From JANXUC01 sp964619065 (GTDB taxonomy: Bacteria; Acidobacteriota; Terriglobia; Terriglobales; Acidobacteriaceae): a stretch of DNA of 64,000 bases. The position numbers and the translations under genes were made by a program. Below the pieces are notes generated by a model. That model was not told where the DNA came from. It did not search any database and was given only the letters and a program-made list of their open reading frames with translations. Shown piece by piece: positions 39,684 to 48,921 of the stretch (position 1 is the stretch's first letter; each line of letters starts with the position of its first letter). Where the stretch lies: the NCBI GenBank assembly GCA_964619065.1, contig CAZUCC010000013.1, positions 15,858-79,857 on the forward strand, in the 5' to 3' direction.

Positions 39684-41858
39684 TCAGCTCGTCTTCGGCT
39701 TCTCGTAAGGCTGCTTCAAATACCTACGCGCCTCGTCCTGTGCTCCCTCGGTATTGTCGTTGGACTCCAGAGCGTGGCGGTATTCGTTGGTGGCGCGTTC
39801 CCTCTGTCCGGTTACATCGAAAATCTTTCCCAGTTGGACGTGGGCCCAGACTTCGGTCCAGCGCGGTTCGCCATCTCCGTTGATGGATTCGCGGTACGCA
39901 TTGGCGGCTGCCTGGTAGTTCCTTTGTTGAAAAAATACCTCGGCCACGCGGTAATGGGCGAGAGAGCTGTTCTTATTGGCGTCCAGTGCTTTCTGGAATT
40001 CCTTCAGCGCTTCCGTTAGTTCACCCGTCTGTACCAGCTGTTGACCGCGCAGAATCGCCGTGCGCAGACGCAGGTCGGGAGAATTTTTCAGAACATGATC
40101 GTCCGGATCAATCACAATCCGCCGTGGGCGCCCAAAAGTTTCCACAGTGAACGCCGAGTTTGTTCCGGCGACATTGATGGTTCGCTGCTCAGTCTTGCCG
40201 TCCGTGTCAATTCTTAGATCGACGGGCATGCGGAAGAGATCGAGATCCTGCGTGATTTCTCCGACCGTGCGAAAGCCTTTATTGCTGCCCAGACGGTACA
40301 CGGTGTATTTGGTTTTGAATTCGGGCGCCCCGGTTGAATCGAGCCACTGTGAGAAGAACCAGACGAGCGACGATCCCTGGTGAGATTCCGCTTCTTTGCG
40401 GAAGTCGTCGCCGGTGGCGGATTGGGTCGCGTGTTTAAGGACGAACCCGCGCATAGTGTTGTCAAATTTCTCGTCGCCCATCACATACCGGAGCATGTGC
40501 AGAATGGCCGCGCCTTTATCGGTAGACAGGGACTGGAACTCTGGCGAAAAGGGATCCAGCCGGCCAAGACTGGAAAGCGGGACGGTGTCATAGGCGAGGG
40601 ATCCCACCGCCATGTCCTTGGAGACCTCGTCGTATCCCGTTTCACCGACGGCGTTCTCGACATAGCGAGCTTCCGAGAAGCGGGCGAACCCGTCCATGAT
40701 CCACCAGTCGTCGCGCGTCGCGGGGCTGACAATCGTGCCCCACCATTGGCGGGCGATGGTGTTGGCGAGCAGCCGGTAGTTGGTTTTCTGCTGGATAGCC
40801 CGGCTGGAAATGGCCGCGATTTCTGGAGCCCAAGCGGAGGGTACCGTGTCGTCAGGCAATTCGACCAGATTGAGGTTCGAGGAAAGCCCCGGGCTGTAGA
40901 GACCGGTGAAGTAGATGAATTCTTTTGCCGCGGTTTCCCCATAAGCATTGGCGAATACCTGCTTCGCGGGCTTGAAGTAGACCCTGACGTTAGCGCCCGC
41001 GCCAGCCGGCTTGGACTCGGTGAAGATGCCCGCGATGATCGTGCCGGGGAAGCTCGGCTTATTCCAGGTGAAGGTCCAGGTTTTTCGTGGGAGAATCTGC
41101 CCGGCAGCGGGCGGGAGCGGTGTGCTCGTCGCGCTCTCGGGTACGAATTTGCTGCTTGGCGCAGTTTTTCCCTTCGCGGCATTCGAAGTTGGTTTCTTTT
41201 TCCGCGCCAGCACTGGAACATCGGACTTGGCTGGCTCCGGCTTTTCAGCGACCGCCAACACCGGCGTTGTGCTGCCGAAATTTGTGACGGTCGGCGCGCC
41301 GCTGCCAATGACCGTCATGTGGGCAGGCAGCGTAATTCGTATGGTTGCCGTGAAGCGATTGATGCCGTAGTTGCTGATCGGAAACCAGCGTCCGGCGTAG
41401 AGCAAGTAGGAAGTGTCATCGCCAATGTAGGCAAGTTTCACTCCGGGCACAGGGCTGTCATCCGCCGTTTCAAGCGTGCCTTCGTACTCAAAATTCAGTG
41501 TGGTGGTGGCGTTCTTGGCAAGACCCGTGGGGAGCGAAACGCGAATGGCATTGTCCTGCGAGATGCGCTCGACCTGCAACGTTTTGCCGGCTTCGTCCGT
41601 GACCTTGGTAGGCCGCAAGGCATTGTGTAACTCGAAGGTGGCGGCGCTCAAGTCATCGATTGCCGTAAACCGGACCTTGGCTTTAGCGGTGAGCTTGTGA
41701 ACACGGGGATTGATCTCCGCGTCGATATCGTAGTTGTCCACGCGCAGGCGAGCTTTTTCAGCCGCCAAGACTGGGAAAATGAAAAAATTGGCAGCAAAAA
41801 TCGCCATCAAAGCGAAAAAGCTAACGAGGGCCTGGCGGCTCGGTCGGGCATGGAACAT
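39684..41858 (-). CDS. M1 aminopeptidase-like protein without zinc ligands, C-terminal TPRs
   Basis: A 724-residue exported protein. The ATG at 41858 has AGGAGA ten bases upstream and starts a signal peptide (FFALMAIFAANFFIFPVLAA). It has the M1 peptidase layout: N-terminal beta domain (about 35-300, with a Lys/Pro/Ala-rich insert near 205-250), then the thermolysin-like domain. The motif HExxH-x18-E is replaced, with spacing kept: Asn366-Thr-Ile-Ala-Arg370 followed by WWG, and Asp389 in IMDGFARF for the third ligand. The GxMEN exopeptidase motif is also gone. Hence zinc catalysis is very unlikely. Residues about 600-710 contain two or three TPRs. It lies last in the minus-strand envelope block and may be a scaffold or binding protein. 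Confidence 0.85.
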   Translation of the reverse strand: MFHARPSRQALVSFFALMAIFAANFFIFPVLAAEKARLRVDNYDIDAEINPRVHKLTAKAKVRFTAIDDLSAATFELHNALRPTKVTDEAGKTLQVERISQDNAIRVSLPTGLAKNATTTLNFEYEGTLETADDSPVPGVKLAYIGDDTSYLLYAGRWFPISNYGINRFTATIRITLPAHMTVIGSGAPTVTNFGSTTPVLAVAEKPEPAKSDVPVLARKKKPTSNAAKGKTAPSSKFVPESATSTPLPPAAGQILPRKTWTFTWNKPSFPGTIIAGIFTESKPAGAGANVRVYFKPAKQVFANAYGETAAKEFIYFTGLYSPGLSSNLNLVELPDDTVPSAWAPEIAAISSRAIQQKTNYRLLANTIARQWWGTIVSPATRDDWWIMDGFARFSEARYVENAVGETGYDEVSKDMAVGSLAYDTVPLSSLGRLDPFSPEFQSLSTDKGAAILHMLRYVMGDEKFDNTMRGFVLKHATQSATGDDFRKEAESHQGSSLVWFFSQWLDSTGAPEFKTKYTVYRLGSNKGFRTVGEITQDLDLFRMPVDLRIDTDGKTEQRTINVAGTNSAFTVETFGRPRRIVIDPDDHVLKNSPDLRLRTAILRGQQLVQTGELTEALKEFQKALDANKNSSLAHYRVAEVFFQQRNYQAAANAYRESINGDGEPRWTEVWAHVQLGKIFDVTGQRERATNEYRHALESNDNTEGAQDEARRYLKQPYEKPKTS

Positions 41859-41962
41859 GCGGTAAGGTTCTCCTGGCAAACTGCCTAATAAAGTCTGATG
41901 AAGATTGTGGCGCAAAAGATGCGTCGACACAAGGAAAGTAAGGAAAGGCCCCAAAAACCGGT

Positions 41963-43120
41963 CTAAAGCGAGGGGGATGCCAGCATTGCATGGATAATTC
42001 CTGCTGCGCGTTCTGGAGCTGGGGCAGCACCGTCCGGGCCTTGCAAGAGCGTTCGGACGCGGGCCAGACCGGAAAGCATGGCCTCCCGCGGAGGGCCGTC
42101 GGGAAGGATTTGCCGCAAGTGGCGGACGATGTTCTCCGCCGTGAAATCGTCTTGCACCAGCTCGGGGACGACTTTCTCTCCAGCAATAAGGTTGACCATG
42201 GCGAAGTAGGGAACTTTAACCCGCGAACGGCCGAGCGCATAAGTGATGGGCGAAACCCGGTAGACCATGACGAACGGTGTATTCATCAGCGCCGCTTCGA
42301 CGGTGGCGGTGCCGCTGGCGACAATAGCGGCGCGGGCGAGATGCAAAGCGGGGAGAGATTCGGGAACGAGATGGATTTTGGGTTTAAGGGAAGCCCCTGC
42401 GATGCGCTCGCGTAGAAATACCTCGTCGAGTGTGGGCGCAACGGGAAGCAAGAACTCGTACTCTGGACCGAGTTGCACGGCCGCGTCGAGAATGGCGGGC
42501 AGGTTCATCGTGACTTCTTTGCGACGGCTGCCGGGCATGAGCGCGATCCAGGGTTTTGAGGAATCGATCTGATACTGCCGGGCGAAGTCGTCACGGGTCA
42601 CCGTGGGCAGGGGAAGGCCGGCGAGCGGATGCCCGACGAACGTTGCATCCACACCACGGTCGCGAAAGAATTGTTCTTCAAACGGAAATATCGCCAGCGC
42701 TTTGGTGACGTTGTCGCGCAGAAGACGGACGCGTCCCTGACGCCAAGCCCAAAATTGCGGGCAAACGTAATAAACAACGAGAATGCCACGCTTCCGCATT
42801 TCACGGGCGACGCGCCAATTAAACGCAGGAGCGTCGATGACGATGGCGAGGTCGGGGCGGTGGCGGTCAGCTTCCGCGATGAGCTTGCGAAAGAGACTGT
42901 AGATCTTCGGCAGATGGCTCAGGATTTCCGTGATGCCCACCACAGCGAGGTCTTTGGAATCCACCACCGTGTCGCACCCGGCGGCGCGCATGCGATCTCC
43001 GCCCGCGCCGAAGAATTCCATGCCGGACTTTGGTGCCTCAGGATGGCGGCACAGGGCTTCCATGAGCTGCGCGCCATACATTTCGCCGGAGGCTTCCCCA
43101 GCGGAGATGAGAATTCGCAC
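41963..43120 (-). CDS. lpxB: lipid-A-disaccharide synthase
   Basis: A 385-residue GT19 enzyme that joins UDP-2,3-diacylglucosamine and lipid X to form the lipid A disaccharide at the inner membrane. The N-terminus RILISAGEASGEMYGAQLM matches LpxB (usually GEASGD; here the last residue is Glu). Further motifs: IDAPAFNWRVAREMRK, YYVCPQFWAWRQGR, FVGHPLAG, ALMPGSRRKEV and ASGTATVEAAL. GTG at 43120 is chosen because it gives the family N-terminus and has TACAAT six bases upstream, predicting a leaderless mRNA; the frame is open to 43237. The MsbA-like exporter is two genes upstream, consistent with lipid A assembly and export. Confidence 0.93.
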   Translation of the reverse strand: MRILISAGEASGEMYGAQLMEALCRHPEAPKSGMEFFGAGGDRMRAAGCDTVVDSKDLAVVGITEILSHLPKIYSLFRKLIAEADRHRPDLAIVIDAPAFNWRVAREMRKRGILVVYYVCPQFWAWRQGRVRLLRDNVTKALAIFPFEEQFFRDRGVDATFVGHPLAGLPLPTVTRDDFARQYQIDSSKPWIALMPGSRRKEVTMNLPAILDAAVQLGPEYEFLLPVAPTLDEVFLRERIAGASLKPKIHLVPESLPALHLARAAIVASGTATVEAALMNTPFVMVYRVSPITYALGRSRVKVPYFAMVNLIAGEKVVPELVQDDFTAENIVRHLRQILPDGPPREAMLSGLARVRTLLQGPDGAAPAPERAAGIIHAMLASPSL

Positions 43121-43261
43121 TTGAGCATTGTAAAGGGAAGAGACTGACGCTGGCTTTTTGACCGGATCCGTGAACCTGTGGGCTCGCGGCGAAGGCTCCC
43201 GCATCAAAGAGTCAACCCGATCCGCCTGTTCTTTCACAGGGATAGAAGCTTAGAGAATGCA

Positions 43262-44041
43262 TCAGACCGAAAGAGGATTGGGGCCTGCCAGGAATCCGCC
43301 ATCGAGAACCAGGGATTGGCCAGTCATGAAGGATGCCCTATCGGAGCACATCCACACGACGGCTTCCGCAATTTCCATCGGTGTTCCAAAACGGCCGATG
43401 GGGTGGAGGCTGAGGGCAACCTTTTTGACCTCCGGTTCGCCAAAGAGACGCTCGCCCATCGGAGTTTCGATGACCGCGGGACAAACGACGTTGATGCGTA
43501 TGCCACTGCGCGCCGTTTCGAGTGCGGCGGCTTTCGTCAACCCCATCACGCCGTGTTTGCTCGCGCTATACGTGGCTCCTCCAGCGGAACCGATCAAACC
43601 GGCAACGGACGCCATGTTGACGATAGCTCCGCCACCGCCCTGCTTGAGCATCTGCTGAATTTCGTACTTCAGACAAAGCCAGGTGCCTTTGAGATTGATG
43701 TCGATGGTGCGGTTCCAGTCTTCTTCGGATTGTTCGGCGATCGGTATCCAGTTCCCCTCGATCCCGGCATTATTGAACGCGATATCCAGGCGGCCAAACG
43801 CCTCCACCGTTTTCTGAACCAGCGCGCGAACGTCAGCGGCCAGCGATACGTCCGCTTTCACGAACAAGCCCTCGCCGCCGGTGGCGCGCAGGAGATCGAT
43901 GGTCTCTTTTCCTTCCGTCTCACGGCGGCCAGCGACCACAACTTTGGCACCCGCCTTTGCAAAAAGTACGGCAGCCTCGCGGCCAATCCCCGACGTCCCG
44001 CCAGTCACAATCCCAACTTTACCGTGCAATTCCTTCGTCAT
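43262..44041 (-). CDS. short-chain dehydrogenase/reductase (SDR)
   Basis: A 259-residue classical SDR. The start at ATG 44041 follows GAGGAGAAATC. The cofactor motif TGGTSGIGREA (residues 13-23), the NNAGIEG motif and the catalytic Ser145, Tyr158 and Lys162 (YSASK) are all present, as is the C-terminal substrate loop VCPAVIETPMGERL. The Arg-rich end of strand 2 (AGRRETEG) suggests NADP preference. Members reduce ketones or oxidise alcohols on sugars, fatty acyl chains or small metabolites. It lies between the exporter and lpxB genes with gaps of 101 and 141 bp, so a role in lipid metabolism is possible but unproven. Confidence 0.9.
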   Translation of the reverse strand: MTKELHGKVGIVTGGTSGIGREAAVLFAKAGAKVVVAGRRETEGKETIDLLRATGGEGLFVKADVSLAADVRALVQKTVEAFGRLDIAFNNAGIEGNWIPIAEQSEEDWNRTIDINLKGTWLCLKYEIQQMLKQGGGGAIVNMASVAGLIGSAGGATYSASKHGVMGLTKAAALETARSGIRINVVCPAVIETPMGERLFGEPEVKKVALSLHPIGRFGTPMEIAEAVVWMCSDRASFMTGQSLVLDGGFLAGPNPLSV

Positions 44042-44142
44042 GATTTCTCCTCGAATCTGCCACCATCCACTCAGGTTTTTGAGGCGAAGATCGAGAGGCA
44101 GAGTGTAGGCTTTGAGCAAAGCCGCTGTCAAAAAGCCTGTGT

Positions 44143-46014
44143 TCAGTCGTCGGCGCTGGCAGCGACGGGGGGCGCTGCAGATTCCGGACCTGCCCCGGCA
44201 ACTTCCTGGTCTTTGTATTGGAGTTGGTAAAGCTTGTAGTAAATCCCGCGTTGGGCGAGGAGTTCCTGGTGAGTGCCCATCTCCCGCACGCGGCCCTTGT
44301 GCATCACGATGATCTTGTCGGCGCGCTGAATGGTGGAGAGGCGATGCGCGATCACCAGCGAGGTGCGGCCCTCCACCATACGGGTCAGGGCGTCGCGGAC
44401 CCGGAATTCGGTTTCCGTGTCTACGCTCGAAGTCGCTTCGTCCAGAATCAGAATCTTGGGATCGTGCGCCAGGGCGCGTGCAAACGAGATGAGCTGCTTC
44501 TGGCCGGTGGAAAGCGTGGAAGCACGCTCGCGAACCTTTTCGCTGAAGCCATCAGGGAGCGTGCGAATGAAGTCGGCCACGTTGACTTCCTCGGCGGCCT
44601 TTTCGACCGCAGCGTCGGTGATCCACGCCGATCCGAGGCGGATATTCCGAGCGACCGTGCCCGAGAATAGGAACGGGTCTTGCAGAACGACGCCAAAACG
44701 ACGCCGGAGGTCTACGAGGCTCATGTCTTTGATGTCAACGCCGTCGATCCGGATGGCGCCTTTCTGCACGTCGTAGAAACGGAGCAAGAGCGAGATGACG
44801 GTGGTCTTGCCCGCTCCAGTGTGGCCGACGAAAGCAACGGTTTCCCCTGGAGTGATGGCGAAACTCACATCGCGAAGAACCCAGTCAGGCTCTGCCGTCG
44901 TCTGGTATGCGAACCAAACGTGATCGAACTCAATGCGGCCGGGGCCGGTGGGCTTCTGGACGACCGCGGGTGAGGTAATTTCCGTGGGCGTATCGAGCAG
45001 TTTGAAGACGCGCTCGGCGGAGGCCATGGCGGATTGCAAGATGTTGTATTTTTCGCTGAGATCCTGAATGGGGCGGAAGAAGCGCTGCGCGTACTGCATG
45101 AAGGCAATGAGCACGCCAAGCGTGGTGATGTTGCGCAGCACATTGTTTCCGCCGAACCAGATTACGCAGGCAATGGCCGTCGCCGAGAGGACTTCAACCA
45201 CCGGATAGTAGATCGCGTGGGCCAGGATCGCGTCTTTGTAGGCGTCCATGTGTGCGGAGTTGACATCGGAGAATTTCTTGTAGGCGCGGCGCTCGCGATT
45301 GAAGAGCTGCAGCACGACCATGCCGCTCACGTGCTCCTGCAGGTGCGAGTTAATCCGGGCAATCGCGGTACGGATGCGGCGGTAAGAATCGCGCACCTTA
45401 ATGCGGAAGATCTGCGTGGCATAGGCAATGAGGGGGAGCACGGCGAATGTGATCAGCGCCAGCCTCCAGTTCATGCGCGTCATGATGGCGATGATGCCGG
45501 CGAGAACGAACAAGTCCTCGAAGATGGAAACGACACCCGCCGTAAACATCTCATTGAGGGCGTCGACATCCGTGGTGACGCGCGTGACCAAACGTCCGAC
45601 AGGGTTCTTGTCGTAGAACCCAATGTGCATGTGCTGCAGGTGGCGAAAGATCTCCTTGCGTAAATCGAACATGACTTGTTGCCCGGCCCATTGCATGAAG
45701 TAGGTCTGGGCAAACTCGAGGAAGAAGCTGAGCGAGATTGTACAGATATACAACGCTGCCACTTGCGCGATACCAGTGAGCGGCGCGGAACTGAGGAAGC
45801 GGTCGAGAATCCCGGCAGATTTTGGCGGCTGGACCAGGTACCTGTCGATGGCAATCTTCGTCAGGTAAGGGCCGAGAACGTCCGCCAAAGCCTTCAGAAT
45901 TATGGCAGTGAGCGCGATGGCCGTCTGCACCTTATACGGGCGCAGATAGGTGAGCAAGCGCCGCATGAGGCGCGCGTCATATGCTTTTCCTAAGACTTCT
46001 TCTTCGGCCGCCAT
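44143..46014 (-). CDS. MsbA-like ABC exporter (fused permease-ATPase)
   Basis: A 623-residue half-transporter. Six membrane helices occupy about residues 20-330 (TYFMQWAGQQVMFDLRKEIF coupling region, GRLVTRVTTDVDALNEMF). The nucleotide-binding domain (about 365-600) has Walker A GHTGAGKTT, the Q-loop VLQDPFLFSGT, signature STGQKQL in place of LSGGQ, Walker B ILILDEATSSVDTETE and the switch His in VIAHRLST. It would act as a homodimer exporting lipid A, lipids or drugs. The neighbouring lpxB favours a lipid A flippase role; a general multidrug exporter is the alternative. No Shine-Dalgarno is evident before the ATG. Confidence 0.9.
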   Translation of the reverse strand: MAAEEEVLGKAYDARLMRRLLTYLRPYKVQTAIALTAIILKALADVLGPYLTKIAIDRYLVQPPKSAGILDRFLSSAPLTGIAQVAALYICTISLSFFLEFAQTYFMQWAGQQVMFDLRKEIFRHLQHMHIGFYDKNPVGRLVTRVTTDVDALNEMFTAGVVSIFEDLFVLAGIIAIMTRMNWRLALITFAVLPLIAYATQIFRIKVRDSYRRIRTAIARINSHLQEHVSGMVVLQLFNRERRAYKKFSDVNSAHMDAYKDAILAHAIYYPVVEVLSATAIACVIWFGGNNVLRNITTLGVLIAFMQYAQRFFRPIQDLSEKYNILQSAMASAERVFKLLDTPTEITSPAVVQKPTGPGRIEFDHVWFAYQTTAEPDWVLRDVSFAITPGETVAFVGHTGAGKTTVISLLLRFYDVQKGAIRIDGVDIKDMSLVDLRRRFGVVLQDPFLFSGTVARNIRLGSAWITDAAVEKAAEEVNVADFIRTLPDGFSEKVRERASTLSTGQKQLISFARALAHDPKILILDEATSSVDTETEFRVRDALTRMVEGRTSLVIAHRLSTIQRADKIIVMHKGRVREMGTHQELLAQRGIYYKLYQLQYKDQEVAGAGPESAAPPVAASADD

Positions 46015-46070
46015 GGGTTGAATAGATGATTTTACCGTGAGGAAAGGTGGAAAAGGTTGTAAGCATCACT

Positions 46071-46219
46071 TGTCATCCTGAGCGCAGCGAAAGACCCCGA
46101 GAGTGCTGGTAGTTGCGGAGAATTCGCAAACTTTGCCAGGAATATGTTGTACGTGAAAAACTGGGAAGAGTGACGCGATGCCGATGGCGCAGGGGTCCTT
46201 CGCTGCGCTCAGGATGACA
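46071..46219. repeat. dispersed inverted-repeat element with long spacer
   Basis: The left arm at 46071-46098 and the right arm at 46192-46219 are reverse complements at 27 of 28 positions and match the elements at 18363-18440 and 1213-1240. The 93-base spacer has no gene. It fills the gap between the exporter and ketoacyl-synthase genes. Confidence 0.85.
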
Positions 46220-46253
46220 ACGCTATAAGGAGTTAATCAGTGCTTTCCTAGCG

Positions 46254-47504
46254 TTACGTGATCTTCCTCAGCACGAGCGCTGAGTTCTTCGATCCGAATC
46301 CCACGCAATTGCAGATCACATTCTGAATCTGCGCTTTGCGCCCTGCCTTCGGAATGTAGTCGAGGTCACAATCCGGGTCGGGGGCTTCAAGATTGATGGT
46401 CGGCGGGAGCTGGCCTTGCTCCATGGCAATGAGCGTCGCGGCAACCCCGGCAGCGCCGCAGGCTCCCTGAGCGTGGCCGATCTGCGACTTCAATGACGAC
46501 ATGGGCGTTTGATACGCATGGTCCCCGAGTGCAATCTTGAGGGCACGCGTTTCCACACGGTCGTTCATGGGGGTGGCGGTGCCGTGGAGGTTCACATAGT
46601 GGATGTCGGTGGCCGTGAGGCTGGCTTCTTGCAGCGCGAGTTTGATGGCGCGAGCCGGTTCTTGCGGGTCTTCGCTCATGCGTACGCGGTGGAAGGCCTC
46701 GCAATTCGACGCATAGCCGGCGATCTCAGCGTAGATGTGGGCCTTGCGGGCACGAGCATGTTCATATTCTTCGAGCAGGAACATCCAGGAGCCCTCGGCT
46801 AGAACAAAGCCGTCGCGGTCGGCGGAGAACGGGCGCGAGGCGCGTTCCGGTGCGTTGTTCCATGATTGGGTCAGAGCGCGGAGAAGGGTGTAGCCCTTAA
46901 TGATGCCCGGCGTGATGGTGGAGTCGGCTCCGCCCGCCAGAAACATGGGCTGAATGCCAGCTTGAATGTGCTGCAAAGCGTAGCCGATGGCGTCGGTGGA
47001 AGAAGTGCAACCGGTAGTGATGACGTGACTGTAGCCGCGAAAGCCGAATCGCATCTGCACTTCACTGGACATAGTGCCCATGGTTCCGCTGGGAATGCAG
47101 AACAGGCTCACCTGCTTGATGTTGCCGGAATGCCACAGGCGGTATTGCTCCTCGGAAAATTCCTGCGCGCCGCCGCCGGAGCCGAGGACGATGCCGATTT
47201 CGCGTTTCTCTTCCATCGACATGGCAGTGGGGTCGAGGCCTGCGTCCTTCACCGCTTCCGCGCAGGCCGCGATGGCGAGCGGCACAACACGTGAGACATG
47301 CTTGCGCTCGCGGGCGTCGATCCAGGCAAGCTCGTCGAATTCCGGGATTTCTCCAGCGATGTGGACGGGCAGAGAGGAGGAGTCGAAGCGGGAAATGCGC
47401 TTGACGCCGGATTTTCCTTCTAGAACCGCTCGCGAGAAGGCTTGCTTTCCGATTCCATTCGGGCTGACAACGCCCATTCCAGTGATCACGACCCGAGGCG
47501 GCAT
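46254..47504 (-). CDS. beta-ketoacyl-ACP synthase (KAS II/FabF-like)
   Basis: A 416-residue condensing enzyme starting VVITGMGVVSPNGIG with GGAG four bases before the ATG. The catalytic triad is Cys166 in TTGCTSSTDAIGYAL, His307 in NLHGTATPMND and His344 in SQIGHAQGACGAAG, with Lys339. The active-site context CTSSTDA differs from FabF (usually CATGAHA) and is closer to ketosynthases of type II polyketide-like systems, and PFSADRDGFVLAEGS is conserved. It elongates acyl chains on ACP. No ACP, malonyltransferase or partner KS gene is adjacent, so both primary fatty-acid elongation and a specialised lipid role remain possible. It is upstream of the exporter/LpxB block on the same strand. Confidence 0.9.
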   Translation of the reverse strand: MPPRVVITGMGVVSPNGIGKQAFSRAVLEGKSGVKRISRFDSSSLPVHIAGEIPEFDELAWIDARERKHVSRVVPLAIAACAEAVKDAGLDPTAMSMEEKREIGIVLGSGGGAQEFSEEQYRLWHSGNIKQVSLFCIPSGTMGTMSSEVQMRFGFRGYSHVITTGCTSSTDAIGYALQHIQAGIQPMFLAGGADSTITPGIIKGYTLLRALTQSWNNAPERASRPFSADRDGFVLAEGSWMFLLEEYEHARARKAHIYAEIAGYASNCEAFHRVRMSEDPQEPARAIKLALQEASLTATDIHYVNLHGTATPMNDRVETRALKIALGDHAYQTPMSSLKSQIGHAQGACGAAGVAATLIAMEQGQLPPTINLEAPDPDCDLDYIPKAGRKAQIQNVICNCVGFGSKNSALVLRKIT

Positions 47505-47617
47505 TTTTCTCCGAAGATCCGGCGTTTGAGGATTCTAACAGGCGGACGGGCCAAATCACGCCACGGCCGTTTAGCCGGGTGTCCAGGCTGCTTTTGCATA
47601 GTGGATAATGAAGTCAA

Positions 47618-48820
47618 ATGCCCCTGGGAATCTATATTTCGGTGCCGTTTTGTAAGAGCAAATGCAGCTACTGCAACTTCGCTACGGGAGTGGTATCACG
47701 AGCCATTTATTCCCGGTATGTGGATCGTGTGTGCGCGGATATGGCTGCCGCGGAACAGACGGCACTAGCGGTCGGCGGGAAGTTCGAGCGTACTGTCGAT
47801 TCCATTTTCTTGGGCGGCGGCACACCGACAATTCTCGAGCCCGCCGACCTCGAACGGATGTTTTGTGCCGTGCGGGAAAATTTTAAAGTCCCGCCGGGCG
47901 CCGAGATCACAGTGGAATGCGCACCGGGGACACTGAGCCCCCGAATGACAGAGGTCCTCGTGGAGTGCAGCGTGAACCGAGTCAGTCTCGGAGTGCAGTC
48001 GTGGGTGGATTCCGAAGCAGCGGCTGTAGGGCGCCTGCATACGCGAACGAAGGTGTTGGAAGACATCGCATTGCTGCGCTCGCGAGGGATCGAAAACATC
48101 AACGTGGATATAATCGCGGGTCTGCCGCATCAAACCCCGAGAAGCTGGGAATATTCCGTTTTGGAAACAATCGCCTCCCGCGTTCCGCACGTCAGCGTCT
48201 ACATGCTGGAAGTGGATGAAGATTCTCGCTTGGGACGCGAGCTCATGGCAGGCGGCCAGAGGTATCACGCGCACTTTGTGCCGGACGACGACCTGAGCGC
48301 AGAGTTTTATGTTGCAGCATGCGAGCGGCTGGAGCAAGCGGGGATTGCCCAGTATGAGATTTCCAATTTCGCTCGGGATGGCCAGGAGTCCAGGCACAAC
48401 CTGAAATATTGGCAGCGCAAGCCGTATTTTGGTTTCGGAGTGGACGCACATTCGATGCTATTCAGCGCCGAGGCCAACCCGGACCGCAACCCGGACAAAT
48501 GGGAGGTCCGATTCGCGGCGGCAGACGAACTCAACGCTTTTCTGGAGAACGCTCCGTTGACCCGAACTGAAGTGCCTCGACAGGCAGCTCTGGAAGAGGC
48601 ATTCTTTCTGGGATTGAGGCACACGCGTGGCGTAGACTTGCACGAGCTTGCCAACGAATTTGGCGCTGCATCGGTCGAGGGAGTTTCCGGAGTTATCGAA
48701 GAACTAACCAAAGATGGGCTTGTACAACGGACCGAACACTCTCTGCGTCTTACAATGCGAGGTCGAATGGTGTCGAACGAAGTATTCCAGAGATTTCTGG
48801 CCGTGGAGGCGAAACAGTGA
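47618..48820 (+). CDS. hemW: HemW-like radical SAM protein
   Basis: A 400-residue member of the coproporphyrinogen III dehydrogenase-like family. The [4Fe-4S] cluster motif is Cys12-x3-Cys16-x2-Cys19 (FCKSKCSYCNF), followed by FLGGGTPTIL, the SLGVQSW motif, NVDIIAGLPHQT and YEISNFAR. These features and a C-terminal HemW-type domain (LGLRHTRGVDL) fit HemW, a heme chaperone in bacteria, rather than true HemN. GATAAT at 47604-47609 ends 8 bases before the ATG, again a near-leaderless layout. It is divergent from the ketoacyl-synthase gene. Confidence 0.9.
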   Translation: MPLGIYISVPFCKSKCSYCNFATGVVSRAIYSRYVDRVCADMAAAEQTALAVGGKFERTVDSIFLGGGTPTILEPADLERMFCAVRENFKVPPGAEITVECAPGTLSPRMTEVLVECSVNRVSLGVQSWVDSEAAAVGRLHTRTKVLEDIALLRSRGIENINVDIIAGLPHQTPRSWEYSVLETIASRVPHVSVYMLEVDEDSRLGRELMAGGQRYHAHFVPDDDLSAEFYVAACERLEQAGIAQYEISNFARDGQESRHNLKYWQRKPYFGFGVDAHSMLFSAEANPDRNPDKWEVRFAAADELNAFLENAPLTRTEVPRQAALEEAFFLGLRHTRGVDLHELANEFGAASVEGVSGVIEELTKDGLVQRTEHSLRLTMRGRMVSNEVFQRFLAVEAKQ

Positions 48821-48921
48821 ACGTTGAGATCAAGCGGTGGCCGCTTGGCCTCGATATTTTCACGGTTGTGAGCACAATTTGAGTTTTTTCAGCAGCCTGC
48901 TAACGTATCCTGATTCTCCCA

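Noticed and set aside
40380..41630. Long open frame (416 codons) antisense to the M1-like gene
   Set aside because: Its translation is Arg/Gly-rich with no family motif, and the opposite strand has a complete, recognisable protein with signal peptide and ribosome site. It is a shadow of GC-rich codon use.
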